Below, one piece after another: positions 10,557 to 20,747 of a stretch of DNA of 64,000 nt. Every line of letters starts with the position of its first letter. Within the stretch, counting starts at the first letter, position 1. A model generated the notes under the pieces. The model worked only from the letters and a program-made list of their open reading frames with translations. It searched no databases and was not told the origin of the DNA. The position numbers and the translations under genes are program-made. The stretch is from Lotus japonicus (Eukaryota > Streptophyta > Magnoliopsida > Fabales > Fabaceae). The stretch is taken from assembly GCF_012489685.1 (NCBI RefSeq), contig NC_080042.1, positions 42,150,066 through 42,214,065 on the forward strand. The letters are read 5' to 3'.

Positions 10557-13500
10557 TGTAACACCCCGATTTCGGTGGCGTCACTTTAGTAACCAAAAGA
10601 AAATACTTTAAGCGGAAAAAACGTGAATTATTTTTTTCGACAATATAACTAAAGACAGAAAGCAATAAAACTCCCCAACAAAAGATAAAAGGAACTACTA
10701 TACAACTATATATACATGCCTCGCTAAACACTACCACGTCACGAGTAACCTCCAGTGACGGGTGACAGAAAAAGAGTAACGCCCGTAGGCAAAAGTACAA
10801 ACCAAAAGAAAAGTCAAGTGTCCGCAACACTATCCCTCAAAATGAGAATGAGTTAGCCCAGATGGCCTAGAGCAAGACCTCTTAGCCCAACCAACTCTCT
10901 GTGATCCCCGTAGAGGAACCACACAAAAAGCTATAGGCGGGAAACTACCCTGTCCCCAAAGAAACAATGACGGTCAGAGCTAAGACTCTACTCCTACACT
11001 AATCCCATCTCGAGTAAGTCGCTCGGTGGCAAGCGGGGTCGACCACCCCTGAACCGTAGTCCTCCTGATCAAGCTTCTTCAACCTAGTTTCCCCTGAAGG
11101 GTGAACCATCGTGAACCGGTCCGCCATGGACATCTGACAAAGGCGTAGTCCGCCCAAACACACATAGAAGACGCGAGGGTCAACTCCAAAGAATTATATA
11201 AATATTAAAGCCAGATATATATATATGGGATAATAATTATTAGCCTCTCAGGCTTAGAGTTTAGGGATAACATCCTAGGGTTGCATATATCACAATGAAT
11301 ATAAAGATAATAATAAGAATTAGCATGCCTCAAGTAGGATAAACAGGTACCAATCACACTCAGCAACTAAGTCAGCATGTATGTTGCATGAAATGCAATG
11401 CTGGGTAACAAAATGCATTCCGGAAGAAGGATGGACACCATCGAGTCAGCCCTAACACCGGCCAAAGTGGGACCATTCCGCTCGGGCGCCTCTTACACCA
11501 CACAAAAGTAGTCAGATCAGCAGTGAACCCGTAGGTCTGCCATTCCGTCTGCTACTAAGGACCACCGTAGTGTCCTAAATATGGAAATCCGGGTCTTATG
11601 ACCATTTTGGAATCCACCGAGGTCCGGTAATCCGCCGTGTATTAACCTCAAAATGAGTGCATGAATGCAAGTGATTAGCCAAACAACGTCTCCGACCTCA
11701 CTCGACACGTCGTCACGTGTTCTAGCTAACTTATTGTCTCTAAAAAGCCTACCCTAAGGCAAACGTCGATTCTGCGACAAAATGAATTAATCAAAAGAAG
11801 AAGAATGTACTTTGGAACTCATGGTTCCCGGCTAAACTTTAGATAGCCAATCAACAAACTGCTCATCGAGCGAAAAGGTACCGAGTACTTGGAAACTTAT
11901 AGTTCCCGGCTAAACTTTAGATAGCCAAACATTAAACTGCTCATCGAGCGAAAAAGTATAAGCATACTCGGAAACTTGTAAGTTTCCTCAAGACTTGGAC
12001 TCGACGACACTTCTCATATTTCCCAAACTAATATTCAGGCTCTAAGCTCTTATCTAAGGGTATCATTATTGTTCAAAGGATTTAGAAATTGATTAATGTC
12101 TTATGAGTTTTCCGTGATAAAATAGTTTTCATTTTAATCTTATAATACTTCCTAAGAGTTTTTAGAGATCCCATAATCTCAAATAATTCCCTGAGAAGGT
12201 CTCGATCCATTAAAACATAACAAGGTCCGAACTTCGTTCGTCCTTTAAAACTCTCTCAAAATCTCATAAAAATTTGGCATGACCTGCCCGTAATCCTCAC
12301 TCCTCAGAATCTCATGTATAAGTGGAATAGCATAAATAAAACAGCTCAGTCAAAAGCATAAACAGCATATTCCAACACATCCTAAGTTAACCATGTAGCA
12401 CATAGCATGTGAATCATTTAGCACACAATATCATGGCATCAAATACTCAACAAGTTCGGCCGAAGCCTCAGAAATCATTCAGACATTTAGCAATTAGGTG
12501 CATAACACATAAATCAAGTCGAATTTCATCGACACCTAAAGCATTATCTAGTAATTCAGAGAGTAGCCCTCACTTGTAACTCCTCCAGCGTTTTCCTCAC
12601 AACCTCCTTCACGTTCCTCGCCTTGATCTCCAGGAAACTCCTCAAAAGAACCTTAAGCCAAAATCACAGAAATCAACACATTGAGTCAGAAACTCAGCAA
12701 GCAATAAGTCCTAGGGTTACACGGTACATTACAAACTCTGTGGTACGACAATCTAACGCGTTAAGACAAGTTTTCGAAAAAGTCGGATTTCCTCCCCCCT
12801 TGGTATAGCTCTCGGCCACTTTCCTTAATTGGGAGGGTCGATTTTTCTTCGATCAAACTTGGTTCCTAGGTTAACATAAGCCGTAACTAAGACGGTTCTA
12901 AGCTCGGGAAAAAATTTCGGATCGAAAACTGATATAGGGGCAGTTTGGTCATTATTTTTAGCTCAGAATTTCAAAATTGGATTTTGAAAAACAAATTGGA
13001 TGGGACGTCCACAACGACGTTTATGACGACAAATCCTACTAGCACTAAGCCAAGTCGATAGATTAGAGCGTAAAGGTTGCGACTTTGCCGAAAAATGGGT
13101 ATTTAGGGTAGAAATTGATCCCGGCGGCATTTCGTCGACATTTGACAAAATCTAATCCGCAGAACACGCTCAGGAGCATGCAGGGAAGAAGTTTAGACGC
13201 TGAAATCAGCTGATTTGAACAGTTTTTCAAAAACCTCAAAATTTTGAACTCAGAAAGTCGCAGGAGAAATGGACAGAAACGACGATTCGAAGGAGAGTAT
13301 AGATTACCTACCTCGAGGTCTTCGATTAGTGACGATCGGTGAAGCAAACGGGCAAGAAACGACGAAGATCCGGATCTCTCTCTCTCTCTAGGAACTCGCG
13401 GTTTTGGGGGTGGGGAAAATGGGTTTTTTGCAAAAAATCTAATTTTTCAAGCTATTTATAGGTTTTGGAAAAAACGGAAAAAATGATTTTTTTGCGATTC

Positions 13501-14133
13501 CGATTTTTCCTGCGCGTTCCTCTGCGCATTCTAAGATAGGTTCTGGCGACAGAATTCCAGAACTCAAACAGGATTCTTGGAATTAAACCAAAAGATCCAA
13601 AATCGGCATAAGTCGGTGTAAGTCGGTTTATCCCGAAAAACTACTTTTTGCAGTGATCGTCGGATGAGAAAACTTCCTTCTGAAGAAAGATTAGGAATGA
13701 TGAGAGAAGTAGGAGAACGCGGGTGGAATCTTCATTTGAGTTTCCGGATAGAAAAAGTCTTCATCGTCTGTCGATCTTAGGTTTTTCGAACTATCAGGGA
13801 TTCCGTTTCGGCAAACTTCCGAGAATTGGAATTTGACGTTCGTACTTTCCAGGATTTCGCATCGAAATGGTTGTTTAAGGACGGAAAAGAGAAGTTCTAA
13901 CATTTCTCTGAGGATTTTTGGAATTAGTTTCCATCGAGTCCTAAAGCGTAAATTAACTATTCACTAATACATTCGACCTAGGATTAAGCGTATGTTAGTC
14001 GTGCTATAACTCTTTCGGTTTTTCGATACATTCTTGGACTTTTCCTGAACCTCTTTCCTTCCCAAATTTATCTTAATCAAATAACTCTTTTATTTTATTC
14101 ACTTATCCAAAGCGTTAAAACTTGGGCCTTACA
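10557..14133 (-). repeat. 5' LTR of Tekay-like element (3577 bp)
   Basis: Direct repeat of 2677-6259, nearly identical. Differences noted by eye include single-base length changes in T, A and G runs around 12476, 12905, 12983, 13002, 13425 and 13568, and two substitutions near 12365 and 12440. This suggests a very recent insertion. Confidence 0.93.
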
Positions 14134-14614
14134 CTTGCATTAACTCTTCTATTTATTTTCGCCTAACTCTGATTCTTACATCGTTTTCATTTTCTTTTAA
14201 ACTTAGACCTTCTCTAAGGGGGAGTACCTTGTACTTCAAGCTAAGTTTTTCACACCCCAAGCTTTTTGCTTATGACAAAAAGGGGGAGTAAACCCAGTTT
14301 TTGATGTGTAAGATGTGTTAGTGTGACTTATTTTTCTTTTGGAGATTTAAGAGTTCCACCTTCATGACCATAGATGTGTCACTGGGCAAATACAAGGAAT
14401 ACATTTCACTTCTTCTGAAGTGATTCTAAGTTGACTCTGATACCCAAGACTCTGATACCTTGTCCATGACTCTGATCACTTATGCGCTCTGATTATTCGT
14501 TTTTCATCTATGTCATAAGCTGTTCACTCTGAACTCTTATATTTTTTAGCTCAGAATCTAGACTTTACTAACGTTTTCATCAAGTATTAGATTCAGGGGG
14601 AGCTAAGCTCAGAA
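14134..14614 (+). mobile_element. Sirevirus copy 4 resumed, with polypurine tract, cut by gap
   Basis: Continues the element interrupted at 2676 and matches 16160-16640 in reverse. It carries an AAAAAGGGGGAG tract near 14278, the same motif found before the 3' LTR in related copies. It ends in the N run at 14615, so its final polypurine tract and 3' LTR are not seen. Confidence 0.8.
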
Positions 14615-14714
14615 NNNNNNNNNNNNNNNNNNNNNNNNNNNNNNNNNNNNNNNNNNNNNNNNNNNNNNNNNNNNNNNNNNNNNNNNNNNNNNNNNNNNNN
14701 NNNNNNNNNNNNNN
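14615..14714. other. Assembly gap (100 N)
   Basis: Exactly 100 N, the usual placeholder for a gap of unknown length. The sequence on each side is copia in opposite orientation, so the join needs caution. The 76 bases after it (14715-14790) match nothing else in the window. Confidence 0.99.
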
Positions 14715-14790
14715 AACTAATATGATACAATTTTATTCAAGTGACTTATGCCATGACACTATTAAAGTTTGGAAACTAGTTTGGTGAGTT

Positions 14791-15994
14791 TGAAGGTATG
14801 AAAAACGGTAGAAAGGGGGGGTTTGAATAACGTTTTCAGTATAAAGCTTCCACCTTAAAGATTTTGGCAAATCTTTCGAGAACTTAAGTGCTAAAGATAA
14901 GAGATAGAAAAGCACACAGGGATTTTATCCTGGTTCACTTGATAAATCACTCAAGCTACTCCAGTCCACCCGTTAAGGTGATTTCTTCCTTCTTAGAATG
15001 AAGGCAATCCACTAATCAGGTAAGAGTTACAACTGCACTTGAAACCTACAAGTGACTAACAATTACACTGACTTAGCTCACACTAAGATTCACTCTCTTA
15101 GTCTTCTCTAGGATCCGATCAACCTTGATCTCCTAAAGGAACTAAACAAACTGTTTATCAAAGAATTGTTTACAAGAGATTTGCTTCTAAAAAGCTAATA
15201 GTAAACTCAATGAATTTCAGATGAAAGAAAGCTTAGAAGAATTTGAATTTGTCTTGCGCGTATGTGAATGCTTCTCGCCGCTTCTTTCAGTCTTCAGCCT
15301 CTTTATATACTCCAAGGATTAGGGTTGAGCGTTGCATGGAAATGCTACCGTTGGAGGGCAGTTCTGGAAAATCCAGCTTCTGCTGTGTCTGAGACTGTTA
15401 GGTAGGTCGTCAGGAAGGTACAGTTGCTTTTGTTCTTGGATAGCGACTTGACCTTTAAACCTAGGAGACTTTTGATCAGGGGAATGCTTCATATTGGAAC
15501 TTGTGAAGTCGGTTGATCAGAGTCAGAGGGAAAGCCCAGATCCTCTGACCATTGTTTCTTCTGATTCTGAACTCAGAGGGAAGTACATGGTCTTCAGAGT
15601 ATCTTGCTTCTGGACATCAGAATTTCACTAATCAGCTTCTGGATCTTCAGAGTCTTCTACACCATCAGAATATCTGAGCCTTCAGTGTTTCTTGTTATCA
15701 GACTTTCTGGATCTTCAGAACTTTTAGTGACTGAGTCCACATCAGAGTTTGTATAACTTCAGAACTTCTGAAGCTTTTCCACTGTTCATACTGAACATGG
15801 TGAATGCGAAAGCGTTGCTTGGGTCGCTCTTTAACACAGTGCTTCTGATTTGTGTGAGATTGAGTTGAGGTCAGAGCCTGTAAATAGCACACTCAGAAAA
15901 ACACGTTAGAGTACCACAATTGTTCATATCAAAAGGTTAACTTGTAATCATCAAAACATAGAGTTGTACTACTAGATCAAAACTTGATCTTACA
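14791..15994 (-). repeat. 3' LTR of copia copy 1 (1204 bp)
   Basis: Starts TGAAGGTATG and ends GATCTTACA on the plus strand. Direct repeat of 25722-26928. Confidence 0.93.
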
Positions 15995-16012
15995 ATCTCC
16001 CCCTTTTTGATG
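15995..16012 (-). other. Polypurine tract beside the 3' LTR, copy 1
   Basis: Minus strand reads AAAAAGGGGGAGAT directly before the 3' LTR, the primer for plus-strand DNA synthesis. A second AAAAAGGGGGAG lies further upstream at about 16478-16489, and a GGGGGAGCT tract near 16160. Multiple polypurine tracts are a described trait of Sireviruses. Confidence 0.8.
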
Positions 16013-16734
16013 ATGACAAAACTAAGATTTTTGATGAACAATTCTTAAACATTAAACTAATTCACTCAGAGTTTAGAGATATAGAATAAGACTTATCCTG
16101 ATGTGAATAGTTTATCTTGCTCATTCTGAATTCAAGTCACTGCTTGATTCTGAGCTTAGCTCCCCCTGAATCTAATACTTGATGAAAACATTAGTAAAGT
16201 CTAGATTCTGAGCTAAATGATATAAGAGTTCAGAGTGAAAAACTTATGACATAGATGAAAATAGAGTAATCAGAGCGCATAAGTAATCAGAGTCACGGAC
16301 AAGGTATCAGAGTCTTGGGTATCAGAGTCAAATTAGAATCACTTCAGAAGAAGTGAAATGTATTCCTTGTATTTGCCCAGTGACACATCTATGGTCATAA
16401 AGGTGGAACTCTTAAATTCTCCAAAAGAAAAATAAATCACACTAACACATCTTACACATCAAAAACTGGGTTTACTCCCCCTTTTTGTCATAAGCAAAAA
16501 GCTTGGGGTGTGAAAAACTTAGCTTGAAGTACAAGGTACTCCCCCTTAGAGAAGGTCTAAGTTTAAAGAAAATGAAAACGATGCAAGAATCAGAGTTAGG
16601 CGAAATAAATAGAAGAGTTAATGCAAGATAAGAACGTTTACCACCGGCCAAGGGAGTAAAGAGGAGGGTCAGTTACCAAGAACTTAACCTCGAGAAACTG
16701 TAGGAGCATTAACTTTCAGAGAGAAAGTGAAGCC

Positions 16735-16742
16735 TATATAAA
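16735..16742 (+). promoter_or_regulatory. TATA box of the antisense ORF, copy 1
   Basis: TATATAAA sits 53-60 bases before the ATG at 16795, a normal plant TATA-to-start distance if the leader is about 30 bases. The same position in copy 4 keeps a TATA-like motif. Confidence 0.55.
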
Positions 16743-16794
16743 GCGTTGGAGAGAGAGGTAAGCTTCACAACTCGAGCAATTTTCAGTAAAAAAA

Positions 16795-17187
16795 ATGGCA
16801 TCATACATCGTAGCACTAGAAGAGCTGAGAAAGAAGGCCTTTGAGGAGGACTTGTTCCTGAACATTAGGCATCCAGAGGGTACAAAGACCATCTCAGAGC
16901 TAACACGGACACTGCTGGAGGAGGACCTGCGTCCAGAGTTGAAGAGAGACTTGAGGGAATTTCTTGCCTTCGTGGAGGAGGTGCAAGAACTCAGCCAGCT
17001 TGAACTCAAGCTGCTGGAAGAAAAAGAGATTTTTGAAGAGAAGCTCAAGACTGCAGAAGAGATTCTGGAGAGGGATGAGCTAAAAGACAGGCTCAACAAC
17101 ATCCAGTATGCACTGGAGCGTCTGGAGAAGGAGAGGTCAGAGCAGCGCCAGGAGTGCAGAAGAATGAGGAGGGATCCTCCATTCTAG
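16795..17187 (+). CDS. Antisense coiled-coil ORF of Sirevirus copy 1 (130 aa)
   Basis: A 130-codon ORF transcribed against the retrotransposon, placed between the extra sense ORF and the 3' LTR. It starts MASYIVALEELRKKAFEEDL and ends RRMRRDPPF. Glu, Leu, Lys and Arg dominate; residues 40-125 look like one long coiled coil. The ATG is preceded by an A-run, with a TATA box about 55 bases upstream; AATAAA at 17243-17248 follows the stop by 55 bases. So it looks like a compact transcription unit of its own. It converges on the extra ORF that ends at 17408. Same length and no gaps against the copy at 2112-2504. Antisense extra ORFs are known in some plant LTR retrotransposons; I recognise no family here. 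Confidence 0.72.
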   Translation: MASYIVALEELRKKAFEEDLFLNIRHPEGTKTISELTRTLLEEDLRPELKRDLREFLAFVEEVQELSQLELKLLEEKEIFEEKLKTAEEILERDELKDRLNNIQYALERLEKERSEQRQECRRMRRDPPF

Positions 17188-17277
17188 GATTTTAGGAAAA
17201 AGAAAGAGAATGTATGATGTAAAAGCGTTTATGATGAATACTAATAAAAAATTAATTTGCAAACATAATGTCAGAAA

Positions 17278-17299
17278 TATATATATATATATATATATG
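17278..17299. repeat. (AT)n microsatellite
   Basis: About eleven AT units in the spacer between the two convergent ORFs of copia copy 1. The corresponding spacer in copy 4 (about 2015-2045) has only a short TA-rich stretch. Confidence 0.85.
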
Positions 17300-17407
17300 C
17301 ATAGATAATCACAAACGAACAAAGTAAAGATTAATAAGAAAGAGCTAGAGGTTAACGAAATAAAACATAGATAAAGAAAAAGAAATCAAAGCGAAGAGAT
17401 CCTAAAG

Positions 17408-20304
17408 CTAGGGTTTATCAGATCGACGCAGAAGTTCCATCATCATTTGCTTCATTTCAATCAGCAGAGACTCATGAGTGTCAAGACGTTGTTCCACAAT
17501 GTCGAGTCTGGACGAGTTTGGCTGTGCAGAACTAGAAGGAACATTCTGAGCAGCGTGAGGATCTGGAGTGGAAGCAGAAGCAGCAGGAGTAAAAACTACG
17601 GGTGCAAGTGCTTGGCATCTAAGAGCTTCAGCCTCAGCTTCAAGTCGTTCTGTCTCTAATCTGGCTTGTTCAGCTTGAGCTGCTGCTTGACGTGCAGCTT
17701 CTTCTGCTTGTTCTTTCTTTCTTTTGGCTTCTTCAATAGCTTCAAGTAGCTTATGTCTCTGTTCTTGTTCATGAAGAGCCACCCTTCTAGCAAACCTTTG
17801 CTTTGCAGCCTCGATCCTCTGACTTCCCTCTGCATGCAGGAGCTGCATCATAACTGGAACTTGAGCCACTAGCCAAGTGCCCAGATTGTTCCACTCTTCA
17901 GCCACATGTTCAGCATTCTCGCTTAGGTCAGTCTGACCTTGCACATTGCGTAGCATCAAAGAGGCTTCATGATAGAAAATATTGATGCACTCAGAGAGAG
18001 ATGTGGGTCGGAGGTGAGTGTAAGGAATTATAGAGAGGTTGGTTTCAGGAGAGGCTGGGTGATTGCTGCTGTGAGCTTCAGAGGCACCTTGTGGAGAGCC
18101 AATGTTAAACATTTGAGCATTTGGTTCAGAGGTTCCAAGGTGAGGTTCTGAAGTTTCAACCAGAGGATGGGGTGATCTAACTGAGGATTGGTTAGACACA
18201 GATTGTTCTGGTTCAGGTTCTGGTTGAATAGGCTCTTGTTGGTCAGGGGCAGGGTGAGCTTGTTGAGCCAAAGGGTCTGCCTCATGTAAAGGATTGGCCA
18301 AGATAGGTTCATCTGGGTCAACTAGACGTTCGGGTCTAGGGCCAGGATATCTCCTAGGGCTTGGACAAGTGAGATAATATTCTTCTAAGGTAGACACCTT
18401 TTCTTTTCTAACTTCCATGAATTTTCGAAGGGATTCAGAGTTGTTGGAAGGAGAAGAATCAGCAACATTTGTTGGGAAGGATACGGGTGTAAGGGCTGTG
18501 GAAGAGTCTGTATCCGTGGTTCTGGGAGCCAGACGTTCTGATGCTCTTGGGACAGAGTGATCAGAGGTTCTGGGTCCAGGTTCTGTTTGGTTAGGCTCTG
18601 GTTGCTCATGAATGATGGGTTCAGAAGTTAATGGGTTGTACGGGATGGTAATGGGAGAGGTTGGTTCATCTGGCCTAGAGGGTTGGTTCTGGAGCAAATT
18701 CCAGAGAGGTGCTTCAGTAGGAGAAGGTTGAAAAAATGAAGACCTTGGGGAATGTGGTGGAGAGGTGGTTTGTGCAGCTGGTTGGGACTCAGGAATAGGA
18801 GTGAGGGGATTTGAAGATTGTTTGAGCATGGCTGATATGGGGAGTGCATCAAATAAATTCAAATCATCATCAGAAGCAACTGCAGACTTACTTGAATGTG
18901 CTGATGATCTTGTCACTCTGGCAGGAGTTTCAATCCTTCTGATCACTTCAGCAGCTGGTTCCACCCGAGTAGGCTTCACCACAATTCTGACCTGCTTCTT
19001 CTTCTTCTTAGGAGAAGGAGGACCATCCTCATTATCACCATCATCACCATCATCGGGCTTGCTGGTTTCATCATGTTTTCTCTTGGATTGACCAGCCTTC
19101 TTCTTTTTGATCAGAGGAACATCTGATTCCTCAGAAGATTCTTCTAGGATCATCTTCCTCTGAACTTTCTTCTTGATAGGAGAAGGAAACTCTGGAGCTG
19201 GCGGCAGTCTGCTGAAGAATTCATCGAGATCAATTTCAAAGCCTTGAGCCCTTAGGTCTTCAACATAGCACCTAATGGCTTCAGGATTGTCTGCCTGTGT
19301 CCACAGAGGGTAGTCATTCAGAGGCACCCTTCTACTTCTGATTTCAGAAGATGTGTCTTCATGGGCAGGAGCAATCTTCTTCTTGACTAGGCCCATTTTC
19401 TTTAGAGAATTTGCAGTGAAGACATCACTGACAATGGTGGTCAGATCCTCTGTGCATCCAGCATTTACCAGATCTTGAATGAGGCCACTCTCAATGAAGA
19501 GATCAGACAACAGTCTCCCAAAGGGAATATACTTGATTGCTGACTTGATGGAGGCAGTGGTACGAGACTTCCGGATACACTCCTTCAAGTAGGAGAACAG
19601 GAAGTAGGGAAGGCAGATCTTCTTCTTGTCTTGGATGAAGAACAACATCGCCTTCTGGTTGAAGTTGATGTAGTCTGGGGAACTGCCCTTTGGTCTCTGG
19701 TTTATGCAGTGGAGCAAAATCTTGTGCCAGATCCTGAGCTTGGGATGAAGGTCCATCACTTTGTAATTAGTCTTGCCCGGTTTGTAATTGGTGTACAGGG
19801 CCTTGTTGGTCTCATCCTTCGTCTTGGGTTTCAGCTTGATTCAGTGAATTGGAAACGATACCCAAAAGCAGTTTCTGCACCCAGCAGGTTCACGAAAGAC
19901 TTCTCTGTAATGATGATCTTTCTTCCAAGAATGTGAGATACCACCTGAGTATCATCGCAGTCGGCGTGCTTCCAGAATTCCTTGATCAGTTTATCATACA
20001 CCGGTCCTCGAAGCCTGTTGAAGTAATTTCCCCAACCTTGAACTTGGACTTCAGGACGAAGATCATACCCATTTGTAGCAAGGTTGTCGAGGTCGAATCT
20101 CCATTCTGCCAGTACTTGAAGTTCCTCAGGAGCATATACGCAGTGAACGGCACAGCCCCGTTCTGCAATCGGAATAATCTGCTCTTGAGCTTGACCTTGA
20201 TCTTGAGTCGGATTCTCAGGACCCCTTTGACCTGTTGCTAGACCAACTACCATATGAGGGAACTGGGTTGCATCTGCAGTAGCTCTTCTGGTTTGACTCA
20301 CCAT
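17408..20304 (-). pseudogene. Extra sense ORF (aORF1) with putative plant transposon domain, one frameshift
   Basis: About 965 codons after pol, in two frames: from the ATG at 20304 (MVSQTRRATADATQF) to a stop at 19831, then the 783-codon frame ending at 17408. One base appears lost near 19840. The N-terminal part (residues about 75-290, with LRGPVYDKLIKEFWKHAD, SHILGRKIIITEKSF and LHPKLRIWHKILLHC) resembles the 'putative plant transposon protein' domain. It is followed by acidic and Lys-rich stretches, a Pro/Ser/Glu-rich middle, and an Ala/Glu coiled coil near the C-terminus ending LLRRSDKP. No signal peptide or membrane helix is evident, so an envelope role is unsupported. It shares position with the envelope-like ORF of SIRE elements. 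Function unknown. Confidence 0.78.
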
Positions 20305-20747
20305 TTTTGGAGCGGTTGAAGGTTTAGGTAGAAGATGAAGGTTGAAAGATGAAGAGAGATCGAGAGAGAAATCGAGGATAAGCGGTTTTGAAATAGCAAG
20401 AGAGAGAAGAGTAAAAACCGAAAGTGAAGGAGATCGTGTGTGTATAGTGGGTTTTGACAAATAACCGTTGTTGATTCAAAAAGCAATTTAAAATCAACGG
20501 TTGAAAATTAAAGATAGATAGTAACAGTAAATACACATATCACACACAGGAGAGAAGCACATCTACACGCAATCATGACAGACTGTCACACGGGCACAAG
20601 GAACTATGCATCAGAAATACTGACACACGTGTTGCTGTCTCAGCTTCAGAGTCAGTACCAATGGGTACACACACTCTGATTGAGTTACCTTCTGGACTAG
20701 ACATCTTCTGATCAAGAAGTATCATAGTCAGAGGTTCTGATCCATCT
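20305..20747 (-). other. Spacer between pol and the extra ORF
   Basis: About 440 bases with no convincing gene. Open reading continues upstream of the ATG at 20304 but without an ATG start, so it is treated as leader. How the downstream ORF is expressed (splicing, internal start) cannot be read from the sequence. Confidence 0.5.

Larger units (their letters stand above)
2677..14133 (-). mobile_element. Tekay/Del-like Ty3/gypsy retrotransposon, non-autonomous
   Basis: Two long direct repeats (2677-6259 and 10557-14133) beginning TGTAACACC and ending GGCCTTACA bound a 4.3 kb interior. The repeats differ at only about ten places by eye, mostly one-base homopolymer changes. The primer binding site for initiator tRNA-Met sits beside the right LTR, so the element reads on the minus strand. 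The host bases flanking it are CTTG on both sides (2673-2676 and 14134-14137); gypsy elements usually make 5 bp. The related sequence at 16620-16660 shows the unoccupied site. The interior has a short zinc-knuckle gag, no protease or reverse transcriptase ORF, and an integrase ORF, so movement would need help in trans. Long LTRs and a chromodomain-like integrase tail favour the Tekay/Del lineage. Confidence 0.92.
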
